Below are positions 31,278 to 31,281 of a DNA stretch of 31,281 nucleotides, one piece after another. The first letter of the stretch is position 1. Each line of letters begins with the position of its first letter. Made by a program: the position numbers and the translations under genes. This DNA is from DATGEP01 sp035310125 (GTDB lineage Bacteria > Chloroflexota > Ktedonobacteria > Ktedonobacterales > JADMIN01), in assembly GCA_035310125.1 (NCBI GenBank), contig DATGEP010000362.1, positions 1 through 31,281 on the forward strand, read 5' to 3'. The notes below the pieces were generated by a model that worked only from the letters and a program-made list of their open reading frames with translations, was not told the origin of the DNA and searched no databases.

Positions 31278-31281
31278 TGAG

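Overview
The window is about 31 kb of GC-rich (roughly 60%) bacterial chromosome, densely coding. I see no insertion sequence, phage, CRISPR array, rRNA or tRNA. The gene mix suggests Chloroflexota or, less likely, Actinomycetota: an F420-type PPOX oxidoreductase, a K+-independent membrane pyrophosphatase, a SpeD-family pyruvoyl decarboxylase, a LURP-one-like protein and a GIY-YIG/DEDDh nuclease fusion. The lineage is an inference from content, not from a marker gene.

Layout. 1-5205 (minus strand) is part of a surface-polysaccharide locus: a FemAB-like aminoacyltransferase, two GT-B glycosyltransferases around a polyprenyl-phosphate sugar-1-phosphate transferase, and the first codons of another gene at the left edge. 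5557-7739 (plus) adds a GDP-mannose 4,6-dehydratase and a partner reductase, which together would supply a GDP-6-deoxyhexose (probably GDP-D-rhamnose) to those transferases. 8103-10208 is a three-part nuclease (HARE-like HTH, DEDDh exonuclease, UvrC-type GIY-YIG half). Convergent to it is yebC-ruvC-ruvA. 12414-14124 (minus) holds a short-chain polyprenyl diphosphate synthase behind a small two-module zinc-finger membrane protein.

14125-16232 is the most unusual part. Two good divergent promoters flank a region in which the rightward transcript has a leader of about 270 nt with mutually exclusive stems, a 34-codon leader ORF, a hairpin just before the Shine-Dalgarno, and then one gene fusing a pyruvoyl-dependent SpeD-family decarboxylase to a deoxyhypusine-synthase-fold domain that appears to have lost its active-site residues. 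An ArsR-type regulator and an F420-type oxidoreductase follow, sharing a 10-bp upstream repeat.

17345-24653 (minus) is a branched-chain amino-acid-type ABC importer (livF-G-H-M-K in transcription order), an acyl-CoA dehydrogenase and an IclR regulator. A perfect 24-bp palindrome lies between the IclR gene and a divergent cupin gene, where an autoregulatory operator would be expected. 25375-27111 (plus) is a compact GAF / LURP-one-like / 3-methyladenine glycosylase run. 27511-29739 is hppA with a long leader and a strong terminator. The window closes with a secreted phospholipase-D-fold lipoprotein and a small ABM-fold protein.
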